DNA of 64,000 nucleotides from NCBI GenBank assembly GCA_009746045.1, contig RPFO01000213.1, positions 6,404,812-6,468,811 on the forward strand. Direction: 5' to 3'. A program made the translations under genes and the position numbers. Position 1 is the first letter of the stretch. Every line of letters begins with the position of its first letter. This stretch comes from Mesostigma viride (Eukaryota; Streptophyta; Mesostigmatophyceae; Mesostigmatales; Mesostigmataceae). The notes beneath the pieces are model-generated. The model ran no database searches. It had not been told where the DNA came from and was given only the letters and a program-made list of their open reading frames with translations. Positions 1 to 9,477 of the stretch are shown piece by piece.

Positions 1-242
1 GATTTCAAGCGTTTTCAAGCTTGGTTCAGCAAACGGATCGTGGCATGTTCTCGCACCGGCGGAAATCTGAGCGGACTGAGCTGTACTAGTAACGTTTGCT
101 GCAAACACACCATCTTCTCGCGCTACACTAACTGGACACTGTCTGATCGTGGCATTTTTTCTCGCGCCAGCGGGTGAGCGGATTGCTGCAAACGAAACAG
201 TTGGCGGGAAACCGGTCTACTCTCGTAGACTGGGGCTCAAAA
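1..242. other. Flanking sequence, no gene seen
   Basis: No reading frame with recognisable similarity. The last bases before 243 form the left flank of the LINE inserted at 259, and the same flank resumes at 2881, so 1-258 and 2881-3140 were once adjacent. Confidence 0.5.
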
Positions 243-508
243 ATCAAGTTCGATTTTTCAGTCCGGTGAAATGGGTGGTAGTTTTTCCATATAACAGGTT
301 AAGGTAACCCAGGTATGCAAAAAATAGCCTGAAATGCCTAGTTGTGCCTAAATTGGGGTGCCCGCATTAATAAGGCGCGCCCTGCGACCATGGTAGCCAT
401 TGTACTGAAGCCGGATATATCGTCATCCGGCGTAAGTGCAAAGACCTGGTTCATGCCCATGAGTGCATGGAAGACTAGTTCCCGCAGTGGGCTGGGGGTG
501 TCCGATTG

Positions 509-2820
509 TTAGGGCCCGGGTCCCATACTTTGTGTTGTTCCGTGAGGAGCCATTAACGACGCATGGCCAGGTTCCAAGAGGAGATAAACCGGCGGACCAC
601 GGCATCTCTCGTGTACGCGGCACGTCTCGTTGCGAACTTGCCATATGGTGTGAAGCATCATCGTCGTGCGTAGCCATATCCATGCCATCTGGTTGGCTGT
701 GAGGCTCGCGTCAGTCCCGTAATCCCGTGATGCCGAAAATAACCGTAGATAGTGTGACGGCCGGTGGGGGGAGCGGTAATAGCCATCCACTTTGCCCATA
801 TACCCAGCAGCCATTGCCAAACCCCTGCGAGTTGGCAGTCCAGAAATCTGTACTCAATTGTTTCATCTGGAAAGTTGCATAAGCACGCTGCCGCGTGGCC
901 GGGAGTACCGATGGTGCAGTTGGGAGTTGACCTCGATGGCCCGATGCATAATTAGCAGGTGCTTGACGTCGGTTGCCCGTTTGTCAACCAATGGGTGCTG
1001 CAGATCAACTGCCAAGGTAATCAAGGTGAATGTTCTTGATCCAGGTGTAGCCCGGCGGCCACTCGGGCCGGGGGTGCCAGCGCAGGCGACCCGGGTGCAT
1101 CCTGCATGTGATGTTTATGTAGAAGATGAGCCGGTATCCCCAGTCTGCCGTGTACTCGAAAAGGCACTTCGTCATTGGGGTGCCGCCAGATGTGAGGACC
1201 CACCCAAATTCTAGCAGGTCTAGAGCAAGCGAGTCCAGGCGCCCCTTGCCAACATGCAGCCATGTGGTGTCGCGTACATCAGTGTGGTGGGGTCCAGGGG
1301 TAACATGCACGCCTGTGACAGTGACCACGGGACCACTCGAATGCGGTGACGTCATTGACATGCTGGAACGTAGGCGTACGATGTAATCAATTTGCCTAGA
1401 AGTCCTTGACCGTCGGGTGTCTCCTGGAGCAATTGTATGGTAACCGACGCCTGGCCGTCGACGCGACCGCAACGATGCAGCCCTTATGTATGGACGTATC
1501 GTGATCCGGGTAATAGCTCACCCATTCCCCGATTTGTAGGGGTTTGCGCGGGGTTGTCATGAGGGTATGCCATCCTGCGGGGATTGCTTGTAGAAGGCTG
1601 TCCGCTGTCCCAGGCTGGTCGGCTGGGCATGTTTGCGATCCACGAGCGGATTTCCGTGTATGTCAGAAGGCGATATCGGTCACCGTCAGCCGCGTATAAA
1701 TCGATGATTCGCGTAATTCCGGCGGGGTGGCCGTCAAAAAGCCCTCATATATATGGGTTGCGGCCGCTTTTAACACCAAACACATTATGCTCACTATCGC
1801 GCAACATATCATTGAAATATAATGGTTGGCGTGCCACAGGTCTTCCCGCGATGTAGGGTGAGCAATTCTGTCCGGTTTTAGGTTCTTATAACCCTTCCAC
1901 ATACGTGCCCAGTACCATGATAAGCCTTGGTACGAAGTGAGCGCACATGTAAGTATTGCTGCCCCCAAGTGCCATGATGTACCATTGCATGGTGTGGGTA
2001 TAGGTTGTGGTACACCTAGTCACGTGCCGCCAACGCACGGTACACAACCAGCCATAGCCTTAGCCTAGTCCTAGTACAGCCATGCTACGCCCTGGCTATG
2101 TTCAGATTACTTGCCCACGCTCCTTGCTATGATATGCTCACATGGGTCTTATTGCACCCACAGTTTGCCGGATCGTTAGCCTGTCCTTTTAGCTAGCCGC
2201 GCCCGATTGCAGCTGTGGCATGCCTTTGGCATGAAGGAGACTGGGGGTCTCTGCCCTTTCTCCTGTAGTGCACACACAGGGATTAAAAGCACTTCGGTGC
2301 TCCGTGACTCCCCAACGGGAGCACGTACGAGTTTAATTAATTAATTAATTAATAGGTTGTGGCGAAAGCTTCTTGTGCCAACATACAACCAGGGTGTGCG
2401 TTTACGCCTATGAAAGCGGTTAGGATCTGTTTGGTGTACACTGCATGACCATAAACGCCACTCTATATTATGTAAGCCCAAGCCTCCTTGAACCCATGGC
2501 ATACATGTCCTGATCGATCCAGGCGTCCCGGCACCGTGTGTGTTATGATACGGTCCTGCTGTTTCCAAACAAAATTGCTGCCGATTCGTTGGATGATGAT
2601 CTTGGTGGTGTACTCGTTAGGCCGGTGGGTGACCTTGGCAGTAGTAGAGCACTTTGGGGAATAACATTTGGTTGGTGATGAGGACCCTGCCCCGTAGGCT
2701 GAGACGGGGAACCGCTGCACATCTTGATGCCGCTTGGAGCATGCCTGTGAGTTTGCCACTGTGTGTTGTGTTGTCATACAAAAAGGTGGGGTGTTCAGCA
2801 AGACGTCCATCCATAGTGCA
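509..2820 (-). pseudogene. LINE ORF2 C-terminal region, decayed
   Basis: No single frame is open; similarity is spread over several short minus-strand frames. At about 2814-2617 a segment with LSLRGRVLITNQ and PKVLYY matches the thumb/connection region that follows the catalytic palm of LINE reverse transcriptases. About 2540-2400 has GGLGLHNIEW, the usual GGLGL motif downstream of it. 1968-1663 contains WKGY and SREDLW-type residues, 1472-1005 is an unplaced open stretch, and 820-509 has LHTIWQVRNE, like the last conserved block of zf-RVT domains. The gap at 2352-2011 is the nested LINE tail. Frameshifts and stops make it a pseudogene. Clade assignment (L1-, R1- or I-like) is not possible from this much. 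Confidence 0.6.
2011..2352 (+). mobile_element. LINE 3' tail fragment ending in (TTAA)n
   Basis: About 340 bp that are near-identical, in opposite orientation, to 14821-15160, the 3' end of the ORF1-bearing LINE. It ends in a run of taat repeats, the microsatellite tail of that family. A 10-bp repeat (taggttgtgg) at 2001-2010 and 2353-2362 is the target duplication. It contains only 3' UTR, no coding sequence. Confidence 0.85.
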
Positions 2821-2880
2821 GCCGATAGGGCAGTTCTGTAATAGCTAGGTGGTGACCGTCTGGCATCAAGTTCGATTTTT

Positions 2881-3140
2881 ATTTTGAGTAGCGCAATCCG
2901 GGCAGATCTCCCCGAGAGGATCCCAAATCATACCTTAGATACTGAAAAGTCCGTTTTCAGTTGAGCGATAGTAGGCCAACAAGACCGGTGAAAATAGCTG
3001 TAAGCTGGGCCCTTAGCATTTTTTTCGGGGAAATGGGTATATTTATTATTAGCCAATTATGGACCAAAGCTGGGCCCTTAGCATCAAATGGGCCAAAGTC
3101 CAGACAGACCAAGTAGGATGTTCGGGGGTCCAAACAAAAG
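2881..3140. other. Intergenic remnant, nothing recognised
   Basis: AT-rich sequence between LINE-a and an LTR. The phrase agctgggcccttagcat occurs twice (about 3003 and 3068), a short dispersed duplication. No coding frame is supported. Confidence 0.4.
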
Positions 3141-3815
3141 TGTTACGTCCCAGCCCAGACACACCTAGCCTGAGCCACGTAGCGAAAGATCTACCATGCC
3201 GGAATTAGGAAGATTCAAGGTGGCCTAATGCAGATTGCGCTTCACGACTGGGGTCGTGAGATATCTGGCACCGCGACTTGATGCCAAGCTAATTAATATT
3301 TAATACACACTTATAATGGCTAGCATTACCAATTACAAATGGATAGTTGCCCCAGGTTTAATATGAAGGCGTCATCGCACTTTACATTCATCAAACCAAG
3401 AGGACGAGACTCTCGTCCTCGGACCAATTTCACCTAGGTCTGCCACTACGCTGGCAAGGGGCGCCGACATGGCGCCGACCTTCCAAAGCATGCAGTCCAC
3501 ACAAGATCCTCGGGTCGACGTCGACCCTCGCCTACAGAATCCACGCATGAGTACAATATCTCAACTAGCTATAAAGTACGCAGCGCGGCGCGACTGCACC
3601 GGCCCCTAGAAGATACACGCATACAACAACCTAGGCCCAAAATAACTGGTCCGAATCACACAAACTGTCATAGTTCCATACAAAAGTCCTGACCAAGGGA
3701 CAATTCCCAAATTAAGTCCCGAAATGAGTCCCAAAGTCCTACGGACTATGACAACAAGTCAAACAACATAATTTATTCCATTGTTACGTCCGTCCAAAAG
3801 GGCCGGGACGTAACA
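3141..3815 (-). repeat. LTR of a Ty3-like element (Ty3-3, 3' LTR on minus strand)
   Basis: 675 bp bounded by tgttacgtccc and gggacgtaaca, the same inverted ends as the LTRs of Ty3-1 (tgttacgtc...gacgtaaca), but the body is different. Immediately to its right on the minus strand is a G-rich polypurine tract, so this is the 3' LTR of an element running leftwards. No matching 5' LTR is present in the window. Confidence 0.75.
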
Positions 3816-4725
3816 CTCCTCCCCCCCCCCACGGGGGTCGGTAGTCCCTACCGTACAAGAGATAGAAAGGAAACAAGTAAGCTACGCTACTATAAGAGTA
3901 CTATGTCCCAACCCCGGTTCACCCGCGGGTTAGTAATACCAATTCCTCTAGAGGTCGATACACAGGACCAACCCTGACGTAGTAGCATGAAACAGGATGA
4001 CAGGATCATTCCGCCATCCGTCATAAAACTCTCACAACCATCTCAGCGACCGCCGTTGTTGACGCGCCGATCCACTGGAGCCACCTTAGGGGGCACCACC
4101 GCGTGCCCTATCCCATCCACATAATAATGCACAGTCCATGTAATCCCGCGCAACCAGTCCCGAGGTCCTGAGCAGCCTCAAACTTGATGAAATATTGACC
4201 ATAGGGTTACTATGTCCCAGCCCTTGTGCACCAACGGGCCAGTGAAACCAGGTCCCCCCAGACTTGCCACGCAAGGGCAACTCTTTATATAGCCAATCGG
4301 GACTGTCAGCATGCAGGAGGGAATATTTTTCATGCATACAACTTGATGATCCGGCCGACGAGGTGGCCAGTCATGTATCCCGTCCAGCCGAAACCCAGCC
4401 TTACAGCGCGACTGATGCGCGTAATCACATGACGATTAAGAAGTACTACTAGCGTCGACGACGGTGAGGCACAGCATGCAGTGCAGGCCCCATGCTCAGA
4501 AGCGAGGGCGTGCACCAGAAGAATCTGATCCATCGCCTCACTACCGACAGCTGTACGCGTCCTCTCAAATACAGGCGCGCCGTGAGCCAATTGCCGACCA
4601 TGCAACGTGGCCGTCCCTGGCCGCCGCTGGAGTGGCTGTATAGCGGGGGAAGCCCTAGCGTGGCCGCTAGAGTGCGCCTCCCCTGCACCTGCGAACGCAT
4701 GCAGGTGCCCGCAAGGCCCTAGTGT
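3816..4725 (-). other. Internal 3' remnant of Ty3-3 or undetermined flank
   Basis: Begins (minus strand) upstream of the LTR with a polypurine tract at 3816-3836, a G run followed by aggag. The rest has only short frames with no convincing domain. This sequence was continuous with 51107 onwards before Ty3-1 inserted, as shown by the gtcca duplication at 4726-4730 and 51102-51106. Confidence 0.4.
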
Positions 4726-4730
4726 GTCCA

Positions 4731-5274
4731 TGTTACGTCGCGTAACAATTCGTTGTAGTTACGGACGTAAATTAGGTCCTTTGCCTCGGTTGTTCCTAGG
4801 TTTACGTGTAGTTCCAACTAGGACACTATTGTCCTCGTAACAGTACTGTGGTAAATTGGGTGCTTTGGGGCGCCGCGCCGCGTACTTTATTAGTGGTCCT
4901 TATCCTTTGGTAGAATGTAGTGGACCAGCGTGTATCTGTAGGCGAGGGCCAGGTCGGCCCGAGCATGTTTGACCGTTGGTGACCATTTATGCACGTTCTA
5001 CCCCTCGTGTGGTCACTCGGCGTGTGCTAAATGAATTAACACATATAGGCTTGGGTCACGGCAGTGTAGTGTGTTTCCTTCCTCTATTCCTGGAATAAAC
5101 GGGTTCGGGTAAATGGTTGTATGGCGTATTATAGCAACACATACGTGAATGCATTGAGATCAGCTCCGTCTCGTTCGTCTTTCGCTAGGGGTTTGAGTAG
5201 AGGAGGCCTGACCAATTTAGGTAGCATCAGGCCCAGTAGAGGTAGAGGTGGAGGTAGAAGTTTAGGACGTAACA
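4731..5274 (+). repeat. Ty3-1 5' LTR
   Basis: 544 bp, inverted ends tgttacgtc/gacgtaaca, preceded by target duplication gtcca at 4726-4730. The last 154 bp encode the N-terminus of the RG-rich ORF. Confidence 0.95.
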
Positions 5275-5423
5275 ATGGTATCGGAGGAACTTTCGTAGGT
5301 AGAGAACGAGACGACGGTCCTTTGTCACATACGCCTTTGCAAGAACCCTTCCGCGTCCAGGGATACGAAGACGACACTTTCTTGACAGGTAATGGGCGGG
5401 TCGCCTTCAAGCTGGGAGAGTAG
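5121..5423 (+). CDS. Small RG/GR-rich ORF that starts within the LTR (Ty3-1)
   Basis: 100 codons starting with MAYYSNTYVNALRS. The first 51 residues are encoded in the LTR and the remainder in the internal region, so the frame runs straight through the LTR end (5274) and the primer-binding site. Residues 20-50 are dense in Arg and Gly (RGRGGGRS), an RNA-binding-like composition; the C-terminal half is acidic. The Ty3-2 counterpart (58201-58530) keeps the same start and frame with many substitutions. No known family recognised. An RNA-binding accessory or leader protein is an inference from composition. The 3' LTR repeats only the N-terminal half. Confidence 0.6.
   Translation: MAYYSNTYVNALRSAPSRSSFARGLSRGGLTNLGSIRPSRGRGGGRSLGRNNGIGGTFVGRERDDGPLSHTPLQEPFRVQGYEDDTFLTGNGRVAFKLGE
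5276..5287 (+). promoter_or_regulatory. Candidate primer-binding site
   Basis: The bases just inside the LTR, tggtatcggagg, differ at two positions from the common initiator-tRNA-Met complement tggtatcagagc. In Ty3-2 the same place reads tggactcggagg, a poorer match, so the primer is not certain. Confidence 0.5.
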
Positions 5424-6103
5424 TGCTGCCCGGTTCGGGACACGATCTGCCTAGATGCTAGACCTGCTCGTAGCGGATAAACCCTTTCGTAGATAGCTCC
5501 TTCGCCTTGTTTTCCTGCGCAAGTTTCCTTCCTGTCGTAGATAGAGGATAATTGTTTGGTTCGGCAACAGTGCGACGACTAGCGTCGTAGTAGACTACAC
5601 CTCTTTTTCTTCACGAGTGCTGCTGTTTTATTAGACGGCCGCACCCGCAGAGATACGGGTCGCTGCTTTTAGGACGAGCGCTGGACTATTCGGTCGCTGA
5701 TTTTAGGACGAGCGCTGGACTATTCCGCCCTCATTCTGCTTTCGGTGCTCCAGATCGTCCAGATAAGTCGCCTACTCCTTCTTCTAGCGTGACGTCACAA
5801 GACCCACCAGGTGCGTTACCATGATCCAGCGTCGTGCTTTTACTGCTCCTTCCCATTCGTCCAGTGACAATAGCTTAGCCAAATATTACGTAGTTATTAC
5901 CCCTCAATGGTCAGCCATTTTCCTTTCTTGGTCAGATGCTAGGAAGATAGTGCAAAACCGTACATATAACGTAGTTAGGTATAAGAAATTTGTTACCTTT
6001 GAAGAAGCTCAGCAATTCCTTATAGACCATAGTAGTTATTATAAATAGTGACGGACCTAATTGCCCAAGTGGCAAAAAGGTTCCGTCACTATTTATAATA
6101 ACT

Positions 6104-6301
6104 AAAACGTCGTAGTGTGGGGGCCGATATCTATCGTACCGCTGATGCCTACTGCAGTACCGAATCTCGCCTTAACGATATTCCAACCAGGCATATTTTC
6201 CCTTCTGGCACTTTCGTTTGGCCTTCTGGTATCAATTCCTTCCGGTATTCGGAAATACCCGTGTCACCACGGGGATTCGAACCCCCGACTTACGAGGTCT
6301 T
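6104..6301 (-). ncRNA. Candidate Pol III unit of PTR-1 (tRNA 3'-half-like start)
   Basis: Read on the minus strand the unit starts directly after the palindrome with aagacctcgtaagtc, then a T-arm-like gggggttcgaatcccc with the B-box core ggttcgaatcc, then tggtgaca, resembling a tRNA from the anticodon loop to the acceptor end. It ends in gtttt, a minimal Pol III terminator, exactly at the other palindrome. A near-identical second copy is 6516-6713. No 5' tRNA half or A box is evident. Transcription is inferred, not shown. Confidence 0.4.
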
Positions 6302-6515
6302 AGTTATTATAAATAGTGACGGAACCTTTTTGCCACTTGGGCAATTAGGTCCGTCACTATTTATCCGGCGAAAACCACTCGCCGGTATCAATTCCGCGCC
6401 ACGATCACGTGAACTTAACGCGGAATTGATACCGGCGAGTGGTTTTCGCCGGATAAATAGTGACGGACCTAATTGCCCAAGTGGCAAAAAGGTTCCGTCA
6501 CTATTTATAATAACT
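6302..6515. repeat. 214-bp hierarchical palindrome of PTR-1
   Basis: Two 97-bp arms identical as reverse complements around a 20-bp centre (6399-6418). Each arm contains a smaller inverted repeat (tgacgga...tccgtca). The 70-bp terminal copies at 6034-6103 and 6887-6956 correspond to one arm with its own hairpin, as if the apex had been deleted. Confidence 0.9.
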
Positions 6516-6713
6516 AAAACGTCGTAGTGTGGGGGCCGATATCTATCGTACCGCTGATGCCTACTGCAGTACCGAATCTCGCCTTAACCATATTCCAACC
6601 AGGCATATTTTCCCTTCTGGCACTTTCGTTTGGCCTTCTGGTATCAATTCCTTCCGGTATTCGGAAATACCCGTGTCACCACGGGGATTCGAACCCCCGA
6701 CTTACGAGGTCTT
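6516..6713 (-). ncRNA. Second copy of the PTR-1 unit
   Basis: 198 bp nearly identical to 6104-6301, same orientation. It is followed at 6721-6886 by a reverse-complement copy of itself that lacks the tRNA-like segment; the joint agtatta (6714-6720) begins like the palindrome. Confidence 0.4.
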
Positions 6714-7321
6714 AGTATTATGGTGACACGGGTATTTCCGAATACCGGAAGGAATTGATACCAGAAGGCCAAACGAAAGTGCCAGAAGGGAAAATATGCC
6801 TGGTTGGAATATCGTTAAGGCGAGATTCGGTACTGCAGTAGGCATCAGCGGTACGATAGATATCGGCCCCCACACTACGACGTTTTAGTTATTATGAATA
6901 GTGGCGGACCTAATTGCCCAAGTGGCAAAAAGGTTCCGTCACTATTTATAATAACTATAGTGTATCAGATTTAGGCCTACATGTACGTTCTATTCCTCAT
7001 GGTCGTCCTCCTGTAGAAGCTCTAGATTTTGCTACTCCTCCTTCTCCCCCTAAACGGGCTGCATCCTCAACTAGCTCAGATACTCCTCTCACCTTAGAGT
7101 TTGGTTCCCTATCCATTACTGTTGTTAAAAAGGATTGGTTTTACTTGTTTTCCTTTCTTAGGACATTAAAAGTTTTTCCTTTTTCCTTCCTTGCTTTAAA
7201 TTAGGGCTTTGTCCTTTTCCTTTATTGCTTTCATTTAGATCCCTATTCCTTTACTTAATTAAAGATGGATCCAGTGGGTGGAGATATGTCGCCTATACCT
7301 ACCAATACTACTAATAATAAC

Positions 7322-7738
7322 CGGGGTTCTTTGAACGGAGTTTCTTCTATACGTGAATGCGGGAACAAGAGGCCGCTGGATGAGCGGCTTATAGGTCGTA
7401 GTGTTTTCTCGTAGCTGTTTGGCTAGAGCTTTTGTGATTAGTAGATGCAATATAGTGCATGGTTGAAAAATGAATTAAATAAAATGTGCGTTCCGCGCTT
7501 GGGTTGATTATACCCGGGCGGAACGGGGCGTGAGGTGCGGTGCCCCTGAAAAGAACAACCTACGCATTATTTAATACTAGCCGTGCAGATTCGGGATATT
7601 CTACCCCCGGTCTGTACGGTTAGCGTCTTACTAGCATCACTGAACATAAGGGTTTAATGACGTCAGTTAGCTAGGGATAAGGGAGGTTTTGCGACTAAAA
7701 GCCGCTCTGGCTGGTTTTGTCGGCCTCTTTCTTTGCTC
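7322..7738 (+). repeat. DIRS-G repeat A1
   Basis: About 417 bp, matching A2 at 13991-14411 with small indels (A2 has an extra cata near 14021). Confidence 0.85.
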
Positions 7739-8369
7739 GTTGTCGTTGCGGCGGCAGCCGCAGCTATGGGTGCTGCGGAGCAAAATCCCAAAAGCACTGG
7801 TTGCACCGGCCACTTGGCCAGTGGTGAGACTTCCAGTTGTTAACCGGCCAGGCGTAGTTCCTCGCCCGGTTAACTAAAAGAAAAGAAAATGATTACCTCC
7901 GGTCCGCACCTTTTCCCCAGCTTGGGGTCTTTGGTGGGCCGGATGCCGTGACAGGTGCTCAACTGTCGCTTGGTCGGCCCAGTGCGCGAGCTGGTGCTCC
8001 GTACCTGGGGATGCTTGCACCCCGGGTTGGAGCCGGATGGCTGGCACTGGCGACCCGTGTCTCGGTCCGCGGCCTGCGGCTTTTTCTTCGGAAATTGCTG
8101 CTGGCCAGCAAACTTTGCAATTGCCTTCCGCCGAAGGGGGGGTGGTTGGGGCTGGGGACGGCGATGGGAAAAGCGCCTAAGCTAGAAATTTTTTCCCCAC
8201 GCATAGAAACCTCGGGGGGGAATGCGGTCTTGGCTGAACGGACTCTCGTTCAGCCAGGTGCCTGGGGCTGTGGCCTCGGGCATCCGGGTTGGCGGGGCCT
8301 GTGCTAGGTCCACGTTTTTTCTCGAAGCACCCCGGGTCTATGGGGAGACGGCCATAGCGGTACCGACTC
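7739..8369 (+). other. DIRS-G internal sequence, non-coding
   Basis: GC-rich, with no frame I can support. It contains cgtacctggggatgcttgc near 7999, a motif also present twice in DIRS-H (about 17280 and 17345), so the two elements share internal sequence as well as ends. Confidence 0.5.
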
Positions 8370-8774
8370 GTGTCCAAAAACCAAATGTCCTCATTTGAGG
8401 ACATAGTCCTCGTTTGAGACGGGGGGGGTCAGGGGGGCGGTTTTGGCGCCAAAGTTGGTCCTGAGGATCCCTGGTGGGTTTTGGCGCGAAACTGGGATAG
8501 GTACTGAGCGCGCCAAGCCCCCGGGGTCGACAGGGGCCGACCGTACCTGGAAAATATGAGGCGAGGAAAAGTACCTACTACAGCAAGAACGTTGCAATGT
8601 AATCGAGTATTTTGTCGAGTGACGGCTATGGGGTCGTTCCAGTTCTGAGGCTTGCCTGAACGTTATAGGCCATTATTTTGCCCCGAATGAAGACAGAACT
8701 TTAGATCATCATCTAGTCATTTCGAAGATGCTGCTTTTGACGTGCAGTTGCTTTGTATATGTCGAAAATATTGT

Positions 8775-9194
8775 TCATGAACGGATTTTGGCATCGTTGA
8801 AGAAAATCTGGAAGCTACGTAGATGGCATGATAGGTCAGTATGCAGTTCGATTTTACAATTTCTTTTTCCGCCCAGTAGCTGCGGATATCGCGAGTATGG
8901 GTTATGGTACGCTTCTGGGTTAATGGGCGACCCGGGCAACAGAGGGACCTGGGCAGTTAGATGGGTCAAAGAGTCTCCATTTTTTCGTCGTGATATCGCA
9001 GTCACGCCTGGCGAAAACCACGGCGAGCGCGAGCCAGATTTTACTTTTGCCGCAAGGCTGGGTGCTTCCCGGGCGTCACCGTCCTTTAATATATATTTCT
9101 TGAGCTGTCCCGCGCAGCTGGCGGCCTGGGCGCACGTCAAGAACAAGGTTCCGGATGTCATCCGCAACCGCATCGTTCTAAACAAGCGTGTCAA
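8775..9194 (-). CDS. Conserved unknown ORF of element E-1
   Basis: 139 codons on the minus strand. The same frame is open in E-2 (54545-54943, 132 codons): both share an internal MRLRMT start region, TCAQAASCAGQLKKYI, SPWFSPG, EAYHNPYSRYPQ, and the identical final residues KIRS followed by a stop. The plus strand is also largely open in both copies (8728-9267 in E-1), so which strand codes is uncertain. No family recognised; no transposase motif seen. Confidence 0.35.
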   Translation of the reverse strand: MTRLFRTMRLRMTSGTLFLTCAQAASCAGQLKKYILKDGDAREAPSLAAKVKSGSRSPWFSPGVTAISRRKNGDSLTHLTAQVPLLPGSPINPEAYHNPYSRYPQLLGGKRNCKIELHTDLSCHLRSFQIFFNDAKIRS

Positions 9195-9477
9195 GAGTAT
9201 CGTAGCTTATAACTCCCGCAGACTTAATGATTCCGGTTCTTTTCAATGCCCAACGTCGTGGTTGTGATTACGCCTATGTCCGGGGAACTTAAAGGAAGTT
9301 TGCTGGGTAATCGGTGTTCTCTGAACGTAGTTTCTTTATAACAGATGAGAATGAACGCCGCTATGTGAGTGGTACTACGGGACGGTGGGCCTTGGGCTGG
9401 ACCGGTTCCATGAGTTAGAATTAGTTGGCCAGTTTTGTATGGCCATTTCTAGTTCGTTAAGTTAAGTAGCAATTAAC

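Larger units (their letters stand above)
259..2864 (-). mobile_element. 5'-truncated LINE (LINE-a)
   Basis: A 16-bp direct repeat (atcaagttcgattttt) lies at 243-258 and again at 2865-2880, which is the size and form of a LINE target-site duplication. Minus-strand reading frames between the repeats carry degenerate LINE ORF2 segments in the correct 5' to 3' order, ending with a zf-RVT-like tail. The 5' part (endonuclease and most of RT) is absent, as expected of a truncated insertion. A second LINE fragment (2011-2352, plus strand) was later inserted into it. Confidence 0.8.
6034..6956. mobile_element. Palindromic-terminal-repeat element PTR-1
   Basis: 923 bp inserted in the viroplasmin ORF, with a 5-bp target duplication atagt at 6029-6033 and 6957-6961. 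Ends are agtt...aact. Composition: palindrome P (6034-6103), unit U (6104-6301), long palindrome (6302-6515), second U (6516-6713), a 7-bp joint, a partial reverse complement of U (6721-6886), and P again (6887-6956). It encodes no protein. It looks like a compound or tandem insertion of one P-U-P element plus a snap-back copy. Confidence 0.8.
5821..7204 (+). pseudogene. Viroplasmin/RNase H1 N-terminal (hybrid-binding) domain protein of Ty3-1, split by PTR-1
   Basis: Starts MIQRRAF. Residues 20-70 match the Cauli_VI/RNase H1 N-terminal fold: a KYYVV strand, FLSW then DAR, a conserved Val, YKKF, and EEAQQFL at the end. In RNase H1 this small domain binds RNA/DNA hybrid; in caulimovirus proteins it is part of viroplasmin. 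The frame is interrupted at 6033 by PTR-1 and resumes at 6962 with SDLGLH, followed by a Pro/Ser-rich linker and DTPLTLEFGSLSITV. The normal TGA stop seen in Ty3-2 is TGG here, so the frame runs on to 7204. It lies between the LTR-borne ORF and gag; no RNase H catalytic domain is attached. Role in the element (binding the cDNA/RNA hybrid) is inference. Confidence 0.8.

Noticed and set aside
463-1386. Several overlapping plus-strand frames of 60-140 codons in LINE-a
   Set aside because: They are antisense or out of phase to the minus-strand LINE remnants and show no domain.
6104-6301. Complete, intron-containing or permuted tRNA gene
   Set aside because: Only a 3'-half-like part is present; no sequence in the unit pairs as a 5' acceptor (gtcacca) or forms a D arm. 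Same for PTR-2 and PTR-3.
7948-8307. 119-codon plus-strand frame in the DIRS-G interior
   Set aside because: Low-complexity, not kept in DIRS-H, which shares parts of this region.
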